Assembly (NCBI RefSeq): GCF_023159225.1
Contig: NC_063181.1
Coordinates: forward strand, 13,165,606-13,229,605
DNA: 64,000 nucleotides
Source: Perognathus longimembris pacificus
Taxonomy: Eukaryota > Chordata > Mammalia > Rodentia > Heteromyidae
Direction: 5' to 3'
Below the pieces are notes generated by a model. It was not told the origin of the DNA, made no database searches, and worked only from the letters and a program-made list of their open reading frames with translations. Positions 60,262-64,000 of the stretch are shown here, in pieces. The translations under genes were made by a program, and so were the position numbers. Position 1 is the stretch's first letter; each line of letters starts with the position of its first letter.

Positions 60262-60480
60262 TCCTTGGATTGCAGTTCGAAGCCAGCCCGGGCTAAAAAT
60301 CTCTCTCAAACTCCATCTCCCAATTAATCAGCGAAGAGCCAGGCTGGATGCATGGCTGAAGAGACTTATCTCTTACCAGCCAAATGCTGGAAGTGGAGCT
60401 CAAGTGGTAGAGTACTAGCCTCGAGCAGAAGTGCTCAGGGACAGTGCCCAGGCCCTGAGTTCAAACCCCGTGAATGCCAA
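60262..60480 (+). mobile_element. 7SL-Geo SINE remnant inside the retrocopy
   Basis: 'gttcgaagccagcccgggct' is the 7SL part. 'tggaagtggagctcaagtgg' with 'ccctgagttcaaaccccgtg' is the Geo part. No A-tail or duplication of its own is visible, which suggests it was already part of the parent element's transcript. Confidence 0.72.
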
Positions 60481-60560
60481 CGGGGTAAGCCATCCCAGCA
60501 ACAAGCACCTAGACCACTGGGACTCAGCCAGTTCCAGGAACAGGGATCATGGAGTGGAGT

Positions 60561-60572
60561 AAGAGGAAAATG
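60561..60572 (+). promoter_or_regulatory. Candidate polypurine tract / U3 start
   Basis: AAGAGGAAAA followed by TG. It would place U3 from 60571, giving an LTR of about 700 bases with U5. An alternative purine run lies at 60233-60244. The ends TG...CA have no longer inverted match, so the choice is uncertain. Confidence 0.3.
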
Positions 60573-61101
60573 ATCGCATCCTAAATGGAGTCACGTTGTC
60601 TCACCCTTTCAAAATTAATCAGAGCCGGGGGATCAAGAGATAGTAGCTTGTCCATCTAATGTCCATGCCTGAGTATAAGAACTGTCCAAGTCACCCAATT
60701 TTTAATTTTGTGCCCTAAGCCCTTCCTTTTGCCTTAATATTTTTTTTTGTCCAGCCCCTGCCTCGTGAGACTTCTTCCAGGCTTCATTTAAGGACTGGCA
60801 TCTACCACCAGGGGACCCTGCTGCTCGCCTTCTCCAGGAGGGGCCACATTTCTTCCTTTGACCCCTAATGTCAACGCCCCTTGCCAGCAGGAAACAGCCA
60901 GAGAGAGTCTTCGTTCTTTTTCATAACTATTAAAAGGCTGGAGTGTTAGGTCCTCTCCCTGAGGGCTACATGCAGATGCCCCCACCTCATTAAGTCTCCA
61001 CCCAGTTACCTGGGTAACCTGCAGACCTGGAGGCAGTTACCTCCCCTTTCCCTGAGGTCACATCCTAATCCACCTGGCCACACCCCTTGCCCCTGCCCTA
61101 G

Positions 61102-61107
61102 ATATAA
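61102..61107 (+). promoter_or_regulatory. TATA box in the 3' U3
   Basis: ATATAA lies 25-30 bases before the CT repeat in which the 5' copy of R begins, so the transcript start predicted from this box agrees with the observed 5' end of the retrocopy. Confidence 0.75.
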
Positions 61108-61123
61108 CGCAGGGCTGGGTGGG

Positions 61124-61124
<1 letters not shown>

Positions 61125-61157
<33 letters not shown>
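61125..61157. repeat. (TC)n microsatellite at the U3-R junction
   Basis: About 16 TC units just downstream of the TATA box. The 5' R copy has only about 5 units, so the tract has changed length since, or transcription started inside it. Confidence 0.92.
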
Positions 61158-61160
<3 letters not shown>

Positions 61161-61205
61161 TCTCTCCGGCCATGGATCATCTTGGCCACAGGCCAGCAGT
61201 TCAGT

Positions 61206-61228
61206 AATAAACTTTCTTTCCTGCCTGG
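61206..61228 (+). terminator. Poly(A) signal and cleavage site of the retrocopy
   Basis: AATAAA at 61206-61211. Cleavage falls after CCTGCCTGG, 17 bases on, followed by the A-tail. The same signal in the 5' R copy (59008) is followed by U5 instead. Confidence 0.88.
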
Positions 61229-61256
61229 AAAAAAAAAAATAAAGAAGGTCAATGTT

Positions 61257-62150
61257 TCTCCTTAGACACTTGTGATAGGAGAAGTCTCAAAACCACATTC
61301 CTGAAGTTTGAAAAGACAGGCGGACCTAGTGTAAGAGTTGAGCTCTTTAAAACACAAGTTATGGCAATGATACTGAATGTTTATCTCAGAAAGGTTTATT
61401 CTAGTGAAATACCTTCCTACAACTTTGTCAATCAGCAGGGCTCCAGTGTCATAACAATAACAGTGAAAATGGTAAAAGAACTGCCCAAAAGTCAAAAAAG
61501 CAATGTAATGGAAAGGAAGAATGTCTCTAAATGGTTCATCAGTCAACTATTCATGGAAGAGGAAAGCATATGTTTCTTTATTATTAAATTTCTTAGGATA
61601 ATGAGGGGAAACTTTCTAACTGAAAGGCAGCAAGAGGAGAATATCCAGGAACTCCAAGTTGATTTCACAGCTATTATATATATATTTGGAATTCTAAAGG
61701 CAATGAAAAAGAGAAGGAGCGAAACAATGTTTTAGGTAAAAATGGTTGCTAAGCCACTAGTATAGAAAACTCTGAACAGTAAGCTGAACAACAAATAACC
61801 TGTAATAATCATATTATTATAAAATACCAGAAAACCAAAGGTTGATAGTACTCTATTTAAATAGGACTGCTGAGAGTAGCCAGAGAAAAAGCACATAAAT
61901 GCCCTCTCCCTAGAGAATTAGAAAAGGGGAAAGGAAACAAATCACTTTAAACAGATGAGGTAACAACCTGTAAAAAGAGAATGCCAAATTTACAAAGACA
62001 TTCATTGCTGAGATCCAGTCACTACTTGTTGAAGACAGCCAGAAAAACAATTCAAAAATGCTTTCACAGAAAGCATCAAAATCAAGTAGCAAACAAATTA
62101 AAATTCAATTCTCTTGAGTAGAAAACAAACTCCTTCACAAAATTCCCCTG
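61257..62150 (+). mobile_element. Possible ancient LINE-1 5' region
   Basis: A-rich sense-strand text ('gaagtctcaaaaccacattc', 'agagtagccagagaaaaagc') resembles 5' regions of old mammalian LINE-1 (L1M) families. A 124-codon frame at 61361-61735 has no recognised domain and no catalytic motif. Weak assignment. Confidence 0.35.
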
Positions 62151-63100
62151 TGAGGAGATAGTGACTGAAAAGCTGTTGAATGAGACTAATTCATTTTAAT
62201 CACAGATATGTCAAACTTCCTCTGTTTTTGTTATTGTCAAAGCTGAAATATTGATAGGTCTAACATTTCATTTTAAAAACATAATGAAAAATGAAACCTT
62301 AGAATGATTATAATTTGAGGGTTTTTGTTTTCTGTTTGTTTAAACTATTGGCCACCTGACTCAATTGGACATACTCCTTTTCTCATTAACATCTTGTTGA
62401 TCTGTGTTTACTGCTTGCTCCAAAGTAGGTCACCTGGATCAATCTGACTGATTGGTGGTGTTGTAAAATGTAAGGATGTAATTTTACAGCTGATCTTACT
62501 CCTGAATTAAAATAAAAATAAAGGTTCCTGTTGAAGCCTTTGGGGCAAGAGTTTGGTTTTGTAATTAAATTCTAGGCTTAAGAGTATATACATTTTTAAA
62601 ATGAAGTTTGTACATTTATAAGGCTAGGGAAAAATACATGTTTTAAATGAAGTCATTACATTTATCTGGAAATTTCCAGGTAAACCAATTTTGTTTAGGT
62701 GTAACCAGGAGATGGTGGGTTTAGAAAAAAATACTCAAGAGCTTCAAAAAACCATGAATTTGCTTCCTTTTAATATTATTTGAAAGGATGTTCTTCAGAG
62801 TACAGATGATCGTTAAAAAAAACAACACCAACAGCTCAACCACTCATCTTCTGAGGAACTTGAGTTTTTGACAGGAGTTTTTTTTTTTTTTTCTAATTTA
62901 ACTATGTAGTAAACATCTAGTGACTTTATGTATCCATGCAATCTACACATAATGTAATCGCCTCTTTGTCTTGCGTGGGTCACTTTTCTCCCATGACACA
63001 AGGAGGTGCACTCAAAGCAAGCTCTGAAACATCATGTACAGAATTCTAGCTAGTGAAGACAACTCAAATTGACACAGGTATTTATCAGAGAGAAAGAGGC
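62151..63100. other. Unassigned stretch
   Basis: No recognised feature, apart from a T-run at 62876-62894. Confidence 0.4.
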
Positions 63101-63129
63101 CAAGAGGAAGTTGGGGGAAGGAGGCAGAA

Positions 63130-63725
63130 TTCTCCATGAGAGTCATTTGGATCTTCGAAAAATATCTAAGTTGAGCTGTCAGAAGACCTGTGAGGAATGT
63201 TGAAATTCCTGACCAACCTAAAAAAAAATAAAAAACATGGATACATGAAAATCTGCTCTATGACAAGTCTCAAAACTGAGACTATGGGCCATACTCTTGT
63301 AGTGAAAGCAATAAATGGAAAAGTAAAGCTTTAAAACATATCCAGGTAAAAGGAAAATTTCATATAAACATTGATGACTGATTTCTCATCAGAAATAGTA
63401 AAAGTCAGAAAAAAGGAATAGTTTTTAGATATTGAAAGATCAGTAAAATTTCATTGAGTCAGATTTCCTTGATCAACTTAAAAAAAAGACCTCAAGTGCA
63501 AGGACAAAGCTAAGACATTTTTACATAAGTCAAGTGATCCATTGTTAGCACATCTGCAATAAAGAAAAAAAAATACAGATATTTCTTCAGGGTAAAGGGA
63601 AATGTTGCCAGATATTAATTTGAATATAAAGAAAGAAATGAAGAATATTGGGAACAGTAAATACTTCTTCTAGAAGTAATAAATGTAGCAAAACAGTAGC
63701 ATAGAAGGTTAATACCTCAAGACGT
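63130..63725 (+). mobile_element. Ancient LINE-1 (L1M-type) fragment
   Basis: The phrase order fits old L1M 5'/ORF-proximal sequence: 'aacatggatacatgaaaatc', 'gactgatttctcatcagaaa', 'atttcttcagggtaaaggga', then 'aaagaaatgaagaatattgg'. Highly diverged, with no open frame. Confidence 0.6.
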
Positions 63726-64000
63726 TTTTCTATACTAATAAAATTAAAGGAGTTTTTTGTACTTACCCAGTTATTTCATTCTTTCCTTAAAATAAAAATC
63801 TGGCATCAATCTCATTCTTAAAATTCTTCAATAGATTAAGAAACCCTCATTTGAGGTGATATGCTCATCAGAATTAGCTTCTCTGTGGTCTATGTCATCT
63901 TTGAGAAAAGAGTGATTACCTGGACCTAGATTTCTACTTCTCAAATCAGAGTAATCTCTAATATTTCTCTTATGACTATATAGTTTCTTTCAGTTTCCAA
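63726..64000. other. Unassigned end of window
   Basis: No recognised feature. Confidence 0.4.

Larger units (their letters stand above)
58933..61256 (+). mobile_element. Processed (LINE-1-mobilised) retrocopy of an endogenous retrovirus RNA
   Basis: The unit has the structure of a retroviral genomic RNA, not of a provirus: R-U5 (from about 58948 to 59080), a primer-binding site, a non-coding interior, then U3-R followed directly by a poly(A) tail (61229-61239). R is repeated at both ends with about 2 differences in the roughly 68 bases from CTTCTCTCC to CCTGCCTG. A 15-bp duplication AAGAAGGTCAATGTT flanks it at 58933-58947 and 61242-61256, too long for retroviral integrase (4-6 bp) but typical of LINE-1. 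No U3 is present at the 5' end and no U5 at the 3' end. No gag, pol or env frame is recognisable, so the parent was non-coding or deleted. Confidence 0.88.

Noticed and set aside
58933..61256. A complete provirus with two LTRs
   Set aside because: There is no U3 at the 5' end and no U5 at the 3' end, and a poly(A) tail and a 15-bp duplication are present. All point to a processed retrocopy.
61361..61735. The 124-codon plus-strand frame as a retroviral or cellular gene
   Set aside because: It lies outside the retrocopy, has no retroviral motif, and the surrounding text resembles an old LINE-1 5' region.

Overview
The window is nuclear DNA of a mammal, almost certainly a geomyoid rodent (kangaroo rat, pocket mouse or pocket gopher). 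The basis is a dimeric SINE present in at least 12 copies: an ID-like left half (B-box GGTTCGATTCC) joined to a right half matching the 'Geo' monomer of the IDL-Geo family, which is known as restricted to Geomyoidea. The base composition is AT-rich, and I find no intact protein-coding gene, rRNA, tRNA gene or CRISPR array. Nearly all longer open frames are translations of SINE or LINE-1 copies, or short chance ORFs. I therefore read the window as intergenic or deep intronic sequence built up by retrotransposition.

Layout. 0-10 kb: mostly unassigned sequence with a TATC microsatellite, an ID element, a solo ERVK-type LTR (5001-5456) and an old medium-reiterated repeat. 11-14.3 kb: a dense nest with two IDL-Geo SINEs in inverted orientation 30 bp apart, then a LINE-1 3' end split by a third SINE and by a 1-kb composite retrocopy. 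15-32 kb: scattered 7SL/Geo dimers, a MIR, MaLR-like pieces, IDL-Geo copies, a 5'-inverted LINE-1 (20.8-21.5 kb) and a minus-strand LINE-1 (29.5-30.3 kb). 33.2-34.4 kb: a LINE-1 ORF2/3'UTR insertion with a perfect 15-bp target duplication. 35-48 kb: several LINE-1 tails, two of them very short (53 and 102 bp), IDL-Geo copies and an L2-like remnant. 48-55 kb: mostly unassigned. 55-58.8 kb: two IDL-Geo copies in the same orientation, another 5'-inverted LINE-1 and a younger LINE-1 3' end. 58.9-61.3 kb: the most striking object, an endogenous-retrovirus RNA re-integrated as a processed, polyadenylated retrocopy. 61.3-64 kb: apparently an ancient LINE-1 5' region.

How the parts relate. One machinery explains most of the window. 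LINE-1 left its own truncated copies and, in trans, mobilised IDL-Geo, 7SL-Geo and one retroviral transcript. This is visible as A-tails and 10-17 bp target-site duplications. Several insertions are nested, so their relative order can be read directly.
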